A stretch of 61,655 nucleotides of DNA from positions 1 to 61,655 of the forward strand of contig JAZDOS010000005.1 in NCBI GenBank assembly GCA_043798375.1, read 5' to 3'. The notes below the pieces were generated by a model that was not told where the DNA came from, searched no databases, and worked only from the letters and a program-made list of their open reading frames with translations. This document shows positions 26,611 through 35,514 of this stretch, one piece after another (position 1 is the first letter of the stretch; each line of letters starts with the position of its first letter). Source of the stretch: JAPLMI01 sp043798375. GTDB lineage: Bacteria; Omnitrophota; Gorgyraeia; 2-01-FULL-45-10. Made by a program: the position numbers and the translations under genes.

Positions 26611-27888
26611 ACTCCGGGCCTCTTTAGAGAACGTCTGCTTTCTTTCAGAGCCAACCGACACAAGCACTATTTTTGTCTTCAATAGATTCTGGATCCTCTT
26701 CAGGTAATTTTTCGCTTTCCCGGGAAGCTTGACGTAAGAAGTAATCCTTGTCGTATCCGCCTTCCAGCCGGGCAATTCCTCATATAACGGCTCACACCCC
26801 GACAAAACCCGTATATTGGAAGGGAGATTGCAATAAAGCTTGCCTTCGAATCTGTAAGCGGTGCAGATCTTGATGGAATCAAGATCGTCCAGGACATCGA
26901 GCTTGGTCACGACTATCTCGTCGATTCCGTTAACAGTTATGGAATGTTTTACAACCACGCTGTCGAACCAGCCGCATCTGCGGGGCCTTCCGGTAGTTGC
27001 CCCGAACTCCCTGCCTTTCTTCCTTATCCTATCCATCAGGTCTTTCGAAAATTCGGTGGGAAACGGCCCCTCCCCGACCCTCGTGGTGTAGGCCTTGACT
27101 ACCCCTATGACCTTATCTATCTTTGTGGGCCCGACGCCTGTGCCGGTAGAGGCTCCGCCCGCTGTCGCGTTCGACGATGTGACAAAAGGGTAGGTGCCGT
27201 GGTCCACATCCAAGAGCGTTCCCTGAGCGCCCTCGAACATCAAAGACTTTCTCTTTTTAACGGCGTCATTCAGCATCACCGTCGTATTCGATACGTAATT
27301 TTTGATCGCTTTGGCATAGCCCAGATATTCGTTATATATCGAATCGAAGGAGAAGGGCTCGACGTTATAAATTTTTGAAAAGATCTCGTTTTTTTCTTCA
27401 AGATTGGCCCGGAGCTTTTCTTTAAACAGCCTTTCGTCCAGGAGATCCGCGATCCTTATGCCGGACCTGGCGACCTTGTCGGCGTAGCACGGACCGATAC
27501 CCTTCTTGGTCGTGCCGATCTTTTTCTTCTTCTCTTCCTTCAGCTCATCCAGCTTCCTGTGATACGGAAATATGACGTGCGCGTCTTCGCTGATAAAGAG
27601 CCTGCCGTCGACATTAATACCTTTTTTCTTGAGGGTCGCTATCTCATCCAGGAGGGCCTTGGGGTCGACGACGACGCCGTTTCCGATCACGCAGGTTTTT
27701 TCTGGATGAAGTATTCCGGACGGGATCAGGTGGAGTATGAACTCGTCTTCTCCGATCACAACTGTGTGGCCTGCGTTATTTCCGCCCTGATATCTTACGA
27801 TATAGTCCACTTTAGGGGCATAGATATCGATTACCTTGCCCTTGCCCTCGTCACCCCATTGCGCTCCCAGAATTACGATATTCGGCAT
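26608..27888 (-). CDS. purA: Adenylosuccinate synthetase
   Basis: PurA joins IMP and aspartate with GTP in AMP synthesis. The GTP site GAQWGDEGKGKVID is at residues 7-20. GNNAGHTVV, QGTLLDVDHGTYPFVTSSN and TTGRPRRCGWFD are diagnostic. The length is 426 residues. It is the penultimate gene of the tig-to-OmpA run and starts nine bases after an unknown exported protein. Confidence 0.98.
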   Translation of the reverse strand: MPNIVILGAQWGDEGKGKVIDIYAPKVDYIVRYQGGNNAGHTVVIGEDEFILHLIPSGILHPEKTCVIGNGVVVDPKALLDEIATLKKKGINVDGRLFISEDAHVIFPYHRKLDELKEEKKKKIGTTKKGIGPCYADKVARSGIRIADLLDERLFKEKLRANLEEKNEIFSKIYNVEPFSFDSIYNEYLGYAKAIKNYVSNTTVMLNDAVKKRKSLMFEGAQGTLLDVDHGTYPFVTSSNATAGGASTGTGVGPTKIDKVIGVVKAYTTRVGEGPFPTEFSKDLMDRIRKKGREFGATTGRPRRCGWFDSVVVKHSITVNGIDEIVVTKLDVLDDLDSIKICTAYRFEGKLYCNLPSNIRVLSGCEPLYEELPGWKADTTRITSYVKLPGKAKNYLKRIQNLLKTKIVLVSVGSERKQTFSKEARS

Positions 27889-27897
27889 ATGGTCTCT

Positions 27898-28401
27898 CTA
27901 TCTACGCGGAGGCGCCGGCGGCGGTTTCGGAATTTGTGGCTGCGCAGGCGGCGGTTGCGGAACCCGTGGTGGCTGAATAACCGTCGGCGGCTTGGGTGGT
28001 ATTGCAACCCGCGAACCCCTCGCGGCCTGCTGGGCCGCCATGCTTGCCCGCGCGGCCTGATTTATAGATTCCAGTTGTTTATTAAGCCTCTCTGTCCTTA
28101 TCCTGCCGATTTCACCCTGTATTCTTGAAAATATCTTCATCAGCTTTTCCTTATCGATATCTTCCAATTTCACGCCTTGATATGTATAAAAGTTATCCTC
28201 GCCGATTTTCACTTTTTTCAGTTCCGGAATAAAGTTGAGCGCGCCTTCTTCGTGGTCAAGCAAGCCTTTCATGTGAGAAAGGAGTTCCTCTTTTGTAACT
28301 TCTTTAGGAACGGTTACCCCTTCTTTCTCTTCCGCAAAAGAAAGAGACGACAAGAGGAGAAATGTAAAAATAGCCGCTGCCGCAATGACTTTTTTAAGCA
28401 T
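27898..28401 (-). CDS. Exported protein of unknown function with proline-rich tail
   Basis: This 167-residue protein has a clear signal peptide (MLKKVIAAAAIFTFLLLSSLSFAEE), a charged helical middle (about 30-120) and a Pro-rich C-terminus (about 130-167, with repeated PPxPP and QPxxPQP). I recognise no domain. Proline tails of this kind often span the periplasm or wall. Its place between a homocitrate-synthase-like gene and purA gives no clue to function. Confidence 0.6.
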   Translation of the reverse strand: MLKKVIAAAAIFTFLLLSSLSFAEEKEGVTVPKEVTKEELLSHMKGLLDHEEGALNFIPELKKVKIGEDNFYTYQGVKLEDIDKEKLMKIFSRIQGEIGRIRTERLNKQLESINQAARASMAAQQAARGSRVAIPPKPPTVIQPPRVPQPPPAQPQIPKPPPAPPRR

Positions 28402-28418
28402 TATTAAACCTTTCTTTA

Positions 28419-29657
28419 CTACGGCGACATCGTGAATATCTTTCGCGCAATCTCCGGGTATTTCGCTATGAAACGCAGTTCGTCCTCGGTGAGAGGCCTC
28501 TGGGTGTGCACGTTGGCGTACCTGACGAGCTCGAGGATTTTCGTAGCCTCTTTTTCGTCATTGAATCTCACTTCCAGTTTATCGTAAACGTTCCTGAAGC
28601 CTTTTATGCCGCTGTATTCGCCTGCTGTGATCTGACGCCCCGTGTCGATTATCTCCGGCTCGCCGCGGCCCAGTTCCTCGAAATCATACAGTTCGTAGTT
28701 CCTCCTGTCTTTCAAAGCGCCGTCGGCGTGAATGCCGGATTCATGCGCAAAGGCATTGGTGCCGACCCCGGGCTGATTTATCGGTATCGGCACGCCGAAC
28801 GCGTAGGAGGCGTATTTGGCTATCTTCCATGCGTGCGAAAGCTTGATGCGTTCGTCAAGGATATACTTACCCCGGAACCCGCTTGAATATTTTAATGCTA
28901 AAATAACGCTCACTAGATCCGCGTTACCGGCCCGCTCGCCCATTCCGTTCACCGTCGTATTGATATACGCGTCAACGCCGGCGTCAAGGGCGGCTTTTGC
29001 CCCCGCGACGGACGAGGCCACGACCATGCCGAGATCGTTGTGGCAGTGCAGTTCTACCGGCAGCTTAACTGCCTGGGCCAGGGCCTTGACTCTATCATAA
29101 ATCGTAAACGGGTCGTCGTAACCGAGCGTATCGCAGTATCTTATTCTTTGGGCTCCCGCCTTCCGCGCGGCCTTTGAGAACTTTATTAGATAGTCGAGAT
29201 GCGTCCTGGAGGCGTCCTCCGCGTTAACCGCGACATATTTAAAATTGAGCTTCCGCGCGGCATGCACGGCATCGACCATCATCTTGATAACATCGTTCTT
29301 CGTGACGCGGCCCATAAACTTGCCGCTTATCATCTGGTCCGACGTAGAGATGGAAAGGTTGAGGTTCTCGACGCTTGTCATCTTCCGCGCCTTTTCGACG
29401 TCCTCTTTTATCGCCCTGATCCAGCCGCTAAGCATTATCGGCTTTAGAACGCCGATCCTGGCAAGTTCGGTGTTCGCGTTGAGATAATTCGTCTCGTGGC
29501 GTGTTACGGGAAATCCGAATTCCGACTGCGCGACACCCATGTCGTTCAGGTAAATATTGATCATCGTCTTCTGCAGTTTCGCCAATCCGAGCCTCGAGGT
29601 TTGGACGCCGTCTCTATTCGTAACATCGACTATGTATATCTTGTTCTGTTTCTTCAT
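28419..29657 (-). CDS. Homocitrate/isopropylmalate/citramalate synthase family protein
   Basis: This is a DRE-TIM metallolyase of 412 residues. DVTNRDGVQT near the start carries the Arg-Asp pair. YCDTLGYDDPFTIYDR, VELHCHNDLGMVVA and TTVNGMGERAGNADL are the metal and acceptor motifs, and HESGIHADG lies in the subdomain after the barrel. There is no C-terminal LeuA regulatory domain. Length and motifs point to the NifV/HCS or Re-citrate synthase side rather than LeuA. The substrate cannot be fixed from sequence, and no nif or lysine genes are nearby. ATG at 29657 follows a GGAGCG ribosome site. Confidence 0.85.
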   Translation of the reverse strand: MKKQNKIYIVDVTNRDGVQTSRLGLAKLQKTMINIYLNDMGVAQSEFGFPVTRHETNYLNANTELARIGVLKPIMLSGWIRAIKEDVEKARKMTSVENLNLSISTSDQMISGKFMGRVTKNDVIKMMVDAVHAARKLNFKYVAVNAEDASRTHLDYLIKFSKAARKAGAQRIRYCDTLGYDDPFTIYDRVKALAQAVKLPVELHCHNDLGMVVASSVAGAKAALDAGVDAYINTTVNGMGERAGNADLVSVILALKYSSGFRGKYILDERIKLSHAWKIAKYASYAFGVPIPINQPGVGTNAFAHESGIHADGALKDRRNYELYDFEELGRGEPEIIDTGRQITAGEYSGIKGFRNVYDKLEVRFNDEKEATKILELVRYANVHTQRPLTEDELRFIAKYPEIARKIFTMSP

Positions 29658-29671
29658 GATTGAACGCTCCG

Positions 29672-29772
29672 TTTTTTCGTCTATCGTCAATCGGTTGCGC
29701 TGCTCGTTACGTTTTACGTATAACGTTATACGTTACGAGCCGCGCAACCGATAACCGTAAAACGCAACCTAT
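29672..29772. repeat. CGGTTGCG / TACGTATAACG palindrome, copy 1
   Basis: The spacer between serA and the next gene holds a long inverted repeat: cggttgcg ... cgttacg on one side, cgttacg ... cgcaaccg on the other, with a centre of acgtataacgttat. A second copy at 33197-33297 shares its first 27 bases exactly and the rest with changes. Confidence 0.85.
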
Positions 29773-29773
29773 C

Positions 29774-31360
29774 TTATAGCTTTACCAGCTTCACGCCTTC
29801 GACGTTCTTCGCGCCCCTAAGCTCATCCAAAACTTTTTTCGGCACGTCGCTATCGACATTCCATACGCTGACGGCCCGTCCGCCCTTCTCTTCGCGACCG
29901 AACGACACGCTCGCGATATTGATGCCATTCCTGCCGAATACAGTGCCCAGCTGGCCTATGATTCCGGGAACGTCTTTATTGAATACGACGAGCATGTTGC
30001 CTTCGGGAACGCAGTCGACGTAAAATTCGTTTATCTTTACTATTCTCGGATCGACCTTCGTAAATAAAGTGCCGCATATGACGCCTTTCGACCTGTCGGT
30101 CTCGATTTCCACTATTATAAGGCTCGCGAAATCCTGTATTTCGGCTGTTTTCGATTCAACGATGTTTATCCCGCGCTCTTTTGCGATCACGAGAGAATTG
30201 ACGTAGTTTACCGTCTCCTGAAGTATCGGGGTAAGAATGCCTTTTATTATAGATACGGTAAATGGCGCCAGATCGTACTTTATAAGATCTCCGACGTATC
30301 TGATCTTGACGCGTTTTACGCGGCCTTCCGCAAGCTGCGCCTGTATGGAACCTATCTTCTCGGCAAGTTTCAAATACGGCTCTATTACCTTATATATTTC
30401 GGCGTCGACGCAAGGCACATTGACCGCATTCCTTATGCCGCGGCCCAGAAGAGCGTCCCTTACCGTATTCGCCACGTCTATAGCCACATTGACCTGGGCC
30501 TCTTCTGTAGATGCTCCGAGATGCGGCGTAAGCACCACCTTGTCGAGCTTCAGAAATTTCGAGTTTTTAGGCGGCTCTTCCTCGTATACGTCGAAGGCGG
30601 CGCCCGCGACCTTGCCCGACTCGATCGCTTTAACAAGCGCCTCTTCGTCTATTATGCCTCCCCTTGCGCAATTCAAAAGCCTTACGCCCTTCTTCATCAG
30701 GCCGAACTCTTTTTCGGATATCATGTGCTTCGTTTCATCCGTGAGGGGCGTATGGACAGTTATGTAATCGGACTCTTTGAATATCCTGTTAAGGTCAACC
30801 GGCTCGATCCCGAGCTCCTTGGCCTTCTCCGCCGACAGGTAAGGGTCATACGCGATGACCTTCATGTCAAAGCTGATCGCCCGTTTCGCGACCTCGGTGC
30901 CGATCCTGCCTAAGCCCACTATACCGAGTGTCTTCCCGTAAAGCTCCACCCCCATGAATTTTTTCCGCTCCCACTCGCCTTTTTTCATCGATAGATCCGC
31001 CTGCGGGATATTCCTCGAAAGCGCGAGCATCATGGAAAATGTGTGTTCGGCGGTCGACATGGTATTACCGCCGGGCGTATTGACGACGATAATGCCTTTC
31101 TTCGAAGCCGCCTCGACGTCGACATTGTCAAGCCCCACGCCCGCCCGGCCGATTATCTTCAGCTTATCCGCGGCGCTTATCACATCCTTCGTGACCTTGG
31201 TCGCGCTTCGGACAAGGAGCGCGTCGTAATCCCTGATAGCCTTTTTCAGTTCATCCGGCGTAAGTTTTGTATTGACGTCTACCTTGAACTCCTTCTCTTT
31301 TTCTAATATATCCACCGCCTCTTTCGAAAGCGAATCGCTGATAAGAACCCTGAATGCCAT
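29774..31360 (-). CDS. serA: D-3-phosphoglycerate dehydrogenase
   Basis: SerA oxidises 3-phosphoglycerate to 3-phosphohydroxypyruvate, the first step of serine synthesis. The NAD site is GIVGLGRIGTEVAKR near residue 145. The catalytic Arg (NCARGGIIDE), Glu and His (LTPHLGAST) are present. It is the long form of 528 residues, with an intervening regulatory domain and a C-terminal ACT domain (about 455-528, MLVVFNKDVPGIIGQLGTVFG) for serine feedback. The neighbouring class V aminotransferase could act in the same or a linked pathway. Confidence 0.97.
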   Translation of the reverse strand: MAFRVLISDSLSKEAVDILEKEKEFKVDVNTKLTPDELKKAIRDYDALLVRSATKVTKDVISAADKLKIIGRAGVGLDNVDVEAASKKGIIVVNTPGGNTMSTAEHTFSMMLALSRNIPQADLSMKKGEWERKKFMGVELYGKTLGIVGLGRIGTEVAKRAISFDMKVIAYDPYLSAEKAKELGIEPVDLNRIFKESDYITVHTPLTDETKHMISEKEFGLMKKGVRLLNCARGGIIDEEALVKAIESGKVAGAAFDVYEEEPPKNSKFLKLDKVVLTPHLGASTEEAQVNVAIDVANTVRDALLGRGIRNAVNVPCVDAEIYKVIEPYLKLAEKIGSIQAQLAEGRVKRVKIRYVGDLIKYDLAPFTVSIIKGILTPILQETVNYVNSLVIAKERGINIVESKTAEIQDFASLIIVEIETDRSKGVICGTLFTKVDPRIVKINEFYVDCVPEGNMLVVFNKDVPGIIGQLGTVFGRNGINIASVSFGREEKGGRAVSVWNVDSDVPKKVLDELRGAKNVEGVKLVKL

Positions 31361-31374
31361 CTTTAATTACCTCC

Positions 31375-31440
31375 ATGAACACTTTAAGTAAAAATTTTGA
31401 CTTTTGAATTGTACTTTTGTTTTTTTCCTTTTTACTTTTT
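31375..31440. repeat. AAAAGT-word run between the aminotransferase and serA
   Basis: The spacer is made of TTTTTACTTTTTACC-type words on one side and AAGTAAAAATTTTGAC on the other, a low-complexity imperfect inverted repeat. The same words fill the rplU-rpmA spacer at 51040-51144. Confidence 0.7.
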
Positions 31441-32571
31441 ACCTTGATTTAATATCTTCTCCGCCGCGTCTATCGCGCTTCCCTCGCTAAACTTATATCC
31501 GAGCTTTAAAAGCGCCTGCTCCAACGCTTTGATCGATTCGATCGTATGCTCCTTATCGATACCGCCCATATGGGCTACCCTGAAAATCTTTCCCTTCAGA
31601 TGCTCCTGGCCGCCGGCAAACGTCACGCCGAAATCTGTCTTTAAGAGCTTGATAACGCTGTCCGCGTCTATGCCTTCCGGGGCAACCACTCCCGTAACCG
31701 CGTTGGACGGAGATTTCGAGAATATCTCCAGGCCGATGGCCTTCATAGCTTCCCTGAAAGCCCTGGCCTGGTTGGCGTGTTCGGCTATCACGCTGTCTAT
31801 GCCGATTTTATTTATAGTCTCCAGGGCCTTCTTCAATCCGATAACAAGCGTTATCGCGGACGTATAAGGCGTATCCGTATCGATATATGCCTTCTTATAT
31901 TTTTTGAAATTAAAATAGAACTTCGGCAGTTTCGATACTTCGGCTGCCTTCCATGCCTTAACGCTAACCGAACAGAACGCGAGCCCCGGCGGTATCATGA
32001 GCCCCTTCTGTGAGCCGCACACGGCTATATCGACTCCCCACGCGTCATTTTCGAAGTCATCGGCGCCGAGCCCGCTTATCGTATCGACGACGAATAGCGC
32101 GTTCGTTTTTCTGACAATATCGCCGATCGCTTTAATGTCGTAGGCCGTCGCGGTCGAAGTTTCGCAGAGCGTAGTATAAACGCCTTTTATATCCGGGCTT
32201 TTCTTTAGCGCCTCGGCGATTATTTCCGGTTTTGGGGCCATGCCCCATTCAACATCGATAGGCACCACCTCTACGCCGCATGCCTTAGCAATATCGCCGA
32301 ACCTCTCTCCGAATTTTCCGCCGCGCACAACGATTATCTTATCGCCCGGCGACAATACGTTCACTATCGACGCTTCCATCGCGCCTGTGCCGCTCGAGGT
32401 AAATGTGAAGAGATCGCCGGATGTCTTGAATATCTTCTTTAAACCTTCGGTAACGTCTTTAAAGATAGCCTGATATTCCTTCGTCCTGTGGTGGATTATG
32501 GGCTTGGACATCTCATTTCGTATTTCTTCGGGAACCGGCGTGGGTCCCGGCGTCATCAGGTATTTCTTCAT
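31432..32571 (-). CDS. Class V aminotransferase (serine/alanine--glyoxylate type)
   Basis: This PLP enzyme of 379 residues starts with MTPGPTPVPEEI and has HHRTKEYQAIFKDV, FTSSGTGAMEASI, VDTISGLGADDFENDAWGVDIAVCGSQKGLMIPPGLAF (the lysine of GSQKG binds PLP) and FRVAHMGGIDKE. These mark the small-subunit soluble hydrogenase / serine-pyruvate / alanine-glyoxylate aminotransferase group. With serA directly downstream it may supply or consume serine, as proposed for this pair in several bacteria. It cannot be told whether it acts as a phosphoserine, serine or alanine transaminase. Confidence 0.9.
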   Translation of the reverse strand: MKKYLMTPGPTPVPEEIRNEMSKPIIHHRTKEYQAIFKDVTEGLKKIFKTSGDLFTFTSSGTGAMEASIVNVLSPGDKIIVVRGGKFGERFGDIAKACGVEVVPIDVEWGMAPKPEIIAEALKKSPDIKGVYTTLCETSTATAYDIKAIGDIVRKTNALFVVDTISGLGADDFENDAWGVDIAVCGSQKGLMIPPGLAFCSVSVKAWKAAEVSKLPKFYFNFKKYKKAYIDTDTPYTSAITLVIGLKKALETINKIGIDSVIAEHANQARAFREAMKAIGLEIFSKSPSNAVTGVVAPEGIDADSVIKLLKTDFGVTFAGGQEHLKGKIFRVAHMGGIDKEHTIESIKALEQALLKLGYKFSEGSAIDAAEKILNQGKK

Positions 32572-32589
32572 GTAAACTCCTTTAAAAAT

Positions 32590-33186
32590 TCATTTCTTCT
32601 TCGTAATATTAGTGATCACCTCATCGACTATCCCGTAGCTCTTCGCTTCCTCGGCGGACATGAAAAAGTCTCTGTCGGTATCTTTCTTGATCTTGTCGAG
32701 TGATTGTTTTGTATGATGCGCGAGTATTTCTTCGATCCTGGCGCGTAACCTCAATATCTCCTGGGCCTGTATGCTTATATCGGAGGCGGCACCCTGCACT
32801 CCGCCCCACGGCTGGTGTATCATTATCCTCGCATGCGGAAGCGCGTAACGCTTGCCGTGAGTTCCTGCCGCCAACAGCACCGCGCCCATGCTCGACGCCT
32901 GCCCTACACAATACGTGTTAACATCGGGTTTCACAAACTGGATCGTGTCGTATATGGCAAGCCCGCTTGTAACGGACCCGCCCGGCGTATTGATGTAAAT
33001 GTTTATATCCTTATTTGCGTCCTGCATCTGCAGGAATAACAGCTGCGCGATGATGATATTGGAGACGTTGTCGTCTATGACCGTTCCGATAAATATTATC
33101 CTGTCCTTTAAAAGCCTCGAATAGATATCGTATGCCCTCTCCGCCCTGCCGTCAGATTCGATTACCATAGGAACCAGAATACTCAT
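32590..33186 (-). CDS. clpP: ATP-dependent Clp protease proteolytic subunit
   Basis: ClpP is the serine peptidase barrel that works with ClpX or ClpA. NTPGGSVTSGLAIYD, the nucleophile motif GQASSMGA (Ser at about 99) and the histidine motif MIHQPWGGVQGAASDI are present, with the acidic residue near DRDFFMS. The length is 198 residues. It follows tig as in many bacteria, but the usual clpX is missing here; the next gene is an aminotransferase. Confidence 0.98.
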   Translation of the reverse strand: MSILVPMVIESDGRAERAYDIYSRLLKDRIIFIGTVIDDNVSNIIIAQLLFLQMQDANKDINIYINTPGGSVTSGLAIYDTIQFVKPDVNTYCVGQASSMGAVLLAAGTHGKRYALPHARIMIHQPWGGVQGAASDISIQAQEILRLRARIEEILAHHTKQSLDKIKKDTDRDFFMSAEEAKSYGIVDEVITNITKKK

Positions 33187-33196
33187 CGCGACCTCC

Positions 33197-33297
33197 CTGT
33201 TTTTCGTCTATCGTCAATCGGTTGCGCCGCTCGTTACGTAATACGTATAACGTTAAACGTTACGAGTTGCGCAACCGCAACCGTAAAACGCAACCTT
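33197..33297. repeat. CGGTTGCG / TACGTATAACG palindrome, copy 2
   Basis: This copy lies between tig and clpP and has the same design as 29672-29772, with arms cggttgcg...cgttacg and cgttacg...cgcaaccg around acgtataacgtt. It ends two bases from the tig stop codon. Confidence 0.85.
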
Positions 33298-33298
33298 A

Positions 33299-34573
33299 TT
33301 AAATTTCCACCATCTGCGCGTTATCTAATAGAAACTTTATCGTATTCGTCTCGCGTATCTTGTCCTTCAGGCTATCGACGAGCTCTTCCTTCTCGTAATA
33401 TCCCTTAACCTCCGCCTCGCCCTTCCCCGTCTGGGCAGATATCGATTTGTACGCGGCCGCTACGTCGTCATCGGAGACTTCGATCTTCTCGGCTTTAGCT
33501 ATCTCATCCAGTATAAACAGGAGCCTGACGCGCCTGGCGGCATCGGACTTAAATTTCCCCTTCAGCTCATCGTCTTTCTTGTCAAGATCCTCCTTTTTAA
33601 AACCCTTCTCTGCAAGGCGTTTCTTGACATCTTCGATCATGTATTCAAGCTGTCTCTTGACGAAACCGGAAGGCACCTCGAAAACATTGTCTTCCGCCAG
33701 TCTGTTTAAGAGTTCGTTCTCGGCCTCGATCTGGGCGTTAACTTTAGCGCGGTATTCGAGTTCCTTCGAAACTTCTTTCTTCAACTCCTCGAGATTGTCC
33801 TTGCCCAGGGATTTAGCGAATTCGTCATTGAGTTCGGGAAGCTTGCGCGTCTTTATATCTTTTGCGACTATATGGTAGCGCGCCTTTTTACCGGCAATAA
33901 ATTTATCCGGATACTTTTCCGGCATCGTAAGCTCTATATCCTTTTCCTCGCCCTTATTCATTCCAACCATGTGGTCGGATAGGCCCGGAACGAGCGAGTC
34001 TTTGTCGACGAATAGCCAAAGGTTCTCTCTCTTCTTATGGACGGGCTTATCCCCGACAAAGCACTCCATGTCGCTCACCACATAATCGCCCATCCGGACG
34101 GGCCTGTCTTCTACCGCAATATATGTCGCGCTGACATCGCGCAAGGACTCGAGGGTTTTATCGATCTCTTCGGCCGTAACGGATATCTTCTTCTTATTTA
34201 GTTTTATCCCCTTATAATCTTTTATTTTAAATTTGGGACGCGTATCGACCCTGGCCTTGAAGAAAAGCTCCTTTTCCTCATCGAAATTCACTTCACTTAT
34301 CTCCGGAAGGCCTATGGGGTTAATGCCATGCTCCTCGAGCGCCATCCTGTACGCATCCGGAATCAGTTTCTTTAATACCTCTTCCTTGGCGGTCTTGGAA
34401 TAATGCTTGGCCACCAGCTCCTTCGGCGCTTTCCCTGCCCTGAATCCGGGGATATTAGCGACCTTCATTATCTCGGCGTAGACTTCGTCGAACGCTCTTA
34501 CTATATCCTCTTTCGGGACCTGTATGTCAAATAGCGCCGCGCACTCTTCGACATTACTTCTTTTTGATTTCAT
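33299..34573 (-). CDS. tig: Trigger factor
   Basis: Trigger factor is the ribosome-associated chaperone and prolyl isomerase. The N-terminal ribosome-binding signature appears as IPGFRAGKAPKELVAKHY near residue 40. A PPIase domain occupies about 150-245 (RPVRMGDYVVSDMECF, MVGMNKGEEKDIELTMPEKYP), and the helical C-terminal cradle makes up the rest. The length of 424 residues is normal. A promoter lies directly upstream. It heads the run tig-clpP-aminotransferase-serA. Confidence 0.97.
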   Translation of the reverse strand: MKSKRSNVEECAALFDIQVPKEDIVRAFDEVYAEIMKVANIPGFRAGKAPKELVAKHYSKTAKEEVLKKLIPDAYRMALEEHGINPIGLPEISEVNFDEEKELFFKARVDTRPKFKIKDYKGIKLNKKKISVTAEEIDKTLESLRDVSATYIAVEDRPVRMGDYVVSDMECFVGDKPVHKKRENLWLFVDKDSLVPGLSDHMVGMNKGEEKDIELTMPEKYPDKFIAGKKARYHIVAKDIKTRKLPELNDEFAKSLGKDNLEELKKEVSKELEYRAKVNAQIEAENELLNRLAEDNVFEVPSGFVKRQLEYMIEDVKKRLAEKGFKKEDLDKKDDELKGKFKSDAARRVRLLFILDEIAKAEKIEVSDDDVAAAYKSISAQTGKGEAEVKGYYEKEELVDSLKDKIRETNTIKFLLDNAQMVEI

Positions 34574-34602
34574 TGGGACCTTTACTGTTATTAAGGAAAA
34601 AT

Positions 34603-34631
34603 ATTATAACATATATACTTTGATTTCGCAA
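34603..34631 (-). promoter_or_regulatory. Promoter for tig-clpP
   Basis: On the minus strand TTGCGA (34626-34631) and TATAAT (34603-34608) are separated by 17 bases, about 30 bases upstream of the tig ATG. The -10 is perfect and the -35 is two bases off consensus. Confidence 0.65.
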
Positions 34632-34638
34632 TCTCCTA

Positions 34639-34662
34639 CATGCCCCATGCCCCATGCCCCAT
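34639..34662. repeat. Tandem CATGCCC words
   Basis: Three direct copies of the 7-base word catgccc lie upstream of the tig promoter. They are a short tandem repeat without coding sense. Confidence 0.75.
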
Positions 34663-34680
34663 TATGTTCACATAAGCGAG

Positions 34681-34742
34681 CCAATACAACCTGCGAGGTT
34701 TGATGGCAGCTATCTACCCGTTAACCTCGCAGGTTGTATTGG
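34681..34742. repeat. Long perfect inverted repeat (AACCTGCGAGGTT type), copy 1
   Basis: The arms at 34681-34700 and 34723-34742 are perfect 20-base complements with a 22-base loop. Each arm contains AACCTGCGAGGTT, which is itself nearly palindromic. It lies 48 bases downstream of the lptB stop and could end the lipopolysaccharide operon, although there is no U-tract. A second copy with a different loop lies at 42296-42353, after mfd. Confidence 0.9.
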
Positions 34743-34790
34743 CAATGCCAAAAAGAGCGAGCGATTTTACCGAGCAAAACTTTCATCCTC

Positions 34791-35513
34791 TCACATACTG
34801 AACTTTTCGCCGAGGTAGAGCTCTCTTGCCTGGGGATTCGAGATAAGGTCTTCCTTTGTGCCGGATATAAGGATCTTGCCGTCCGCCATGAGGTATGACC
34901 GGTCTGTTATCGCCAGCGTCTCTCTTACGTTATGGTCGGTGAGAAGTATCCCCAACCCTTTCTCTTTAAGCTCTTTGATTATCTCCTGGCATTCGGCGAC
35001 TGCTATCGGATCGATGCCGCTGAAAGGCTCATCCAGAAGAATGAACATCGGGTTAGTGACGAGCGCGCGCGTTATCTCGACGCGCCTTTTCTCTCCGCCC
35101 GACAGCGTATAGGCCTTCGACCTTGCGAGGTGGGTAATCTTCAGCTCGTTCAGCAGTTCATCGCAGCGCCTGGCCCTCTCTCTCGGTGAAAATCCGAGCG
35201 TCTCCAGGACCGCCATTATATTCTCCTTGACCGTCAGCTTCCTGAATATCGAGGGGTCCTGTGAGAGATACCCTATACCGTACCTGGCGCGCATATGGAG
35301 CGGCATATCGGTTATATCCTGTTTATCAAAGACTATCCTTCCGAAATCCGGCTTGACGATTCCCGTTATCATGTAGAAAGTGGTCGTCTTGCCGGCGCCG
35401 TTCGGGCCCAAAAGGCCGACGATCTCTCCCCTCATGACGTTGATATCCACCGAATTTACTACGCGCCTTTGCCCGTATTGTTTAATAAGGCCTGTCGTCT
35501 CTAATAAGTGCAT
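34791..35513 (-). CDS. lptB: LPS export ABC transporter ATP-binding protein LptB
   Basis: LptB powers extraction of lipopolysaccharide from the inner membrane and its transport across the periplasm with LptFGCAD. It has Walker A GPNGAGKTT, the ABC signature LSGGEKRRVEI, Walker B FILLDEPFSGIDP and switch His (LLTDHNV). GIGYLSQDPSIFRKLTVKENI and the ending (ARELYLGEKF) are specific for LptB. The length is 240 residues. It follows lptC after one base. Confidence 0.97.
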   Translation of the reverse strand: MHLLETTGLIKQYGQRRVVNSVDINVMRGEIVGLLGPNGAGKTTTFYMITGIVKPDFGRIVFDKQDITDMPLHMRARYGIGYLSQDPSIFRKLTVKENIMAVLETLGFSPRERARRCDELLNELKITHLARSKAYTLSGGEKRRVEITRALVTNPMFILLDEPFSGIDPIAVAECQEIIKELKEKGLGILLTDHNVRETLAITDRSYLMADGKILISGTKEDLISNPQARELYLGEKFSM

Positions 35514-35514
35514 A

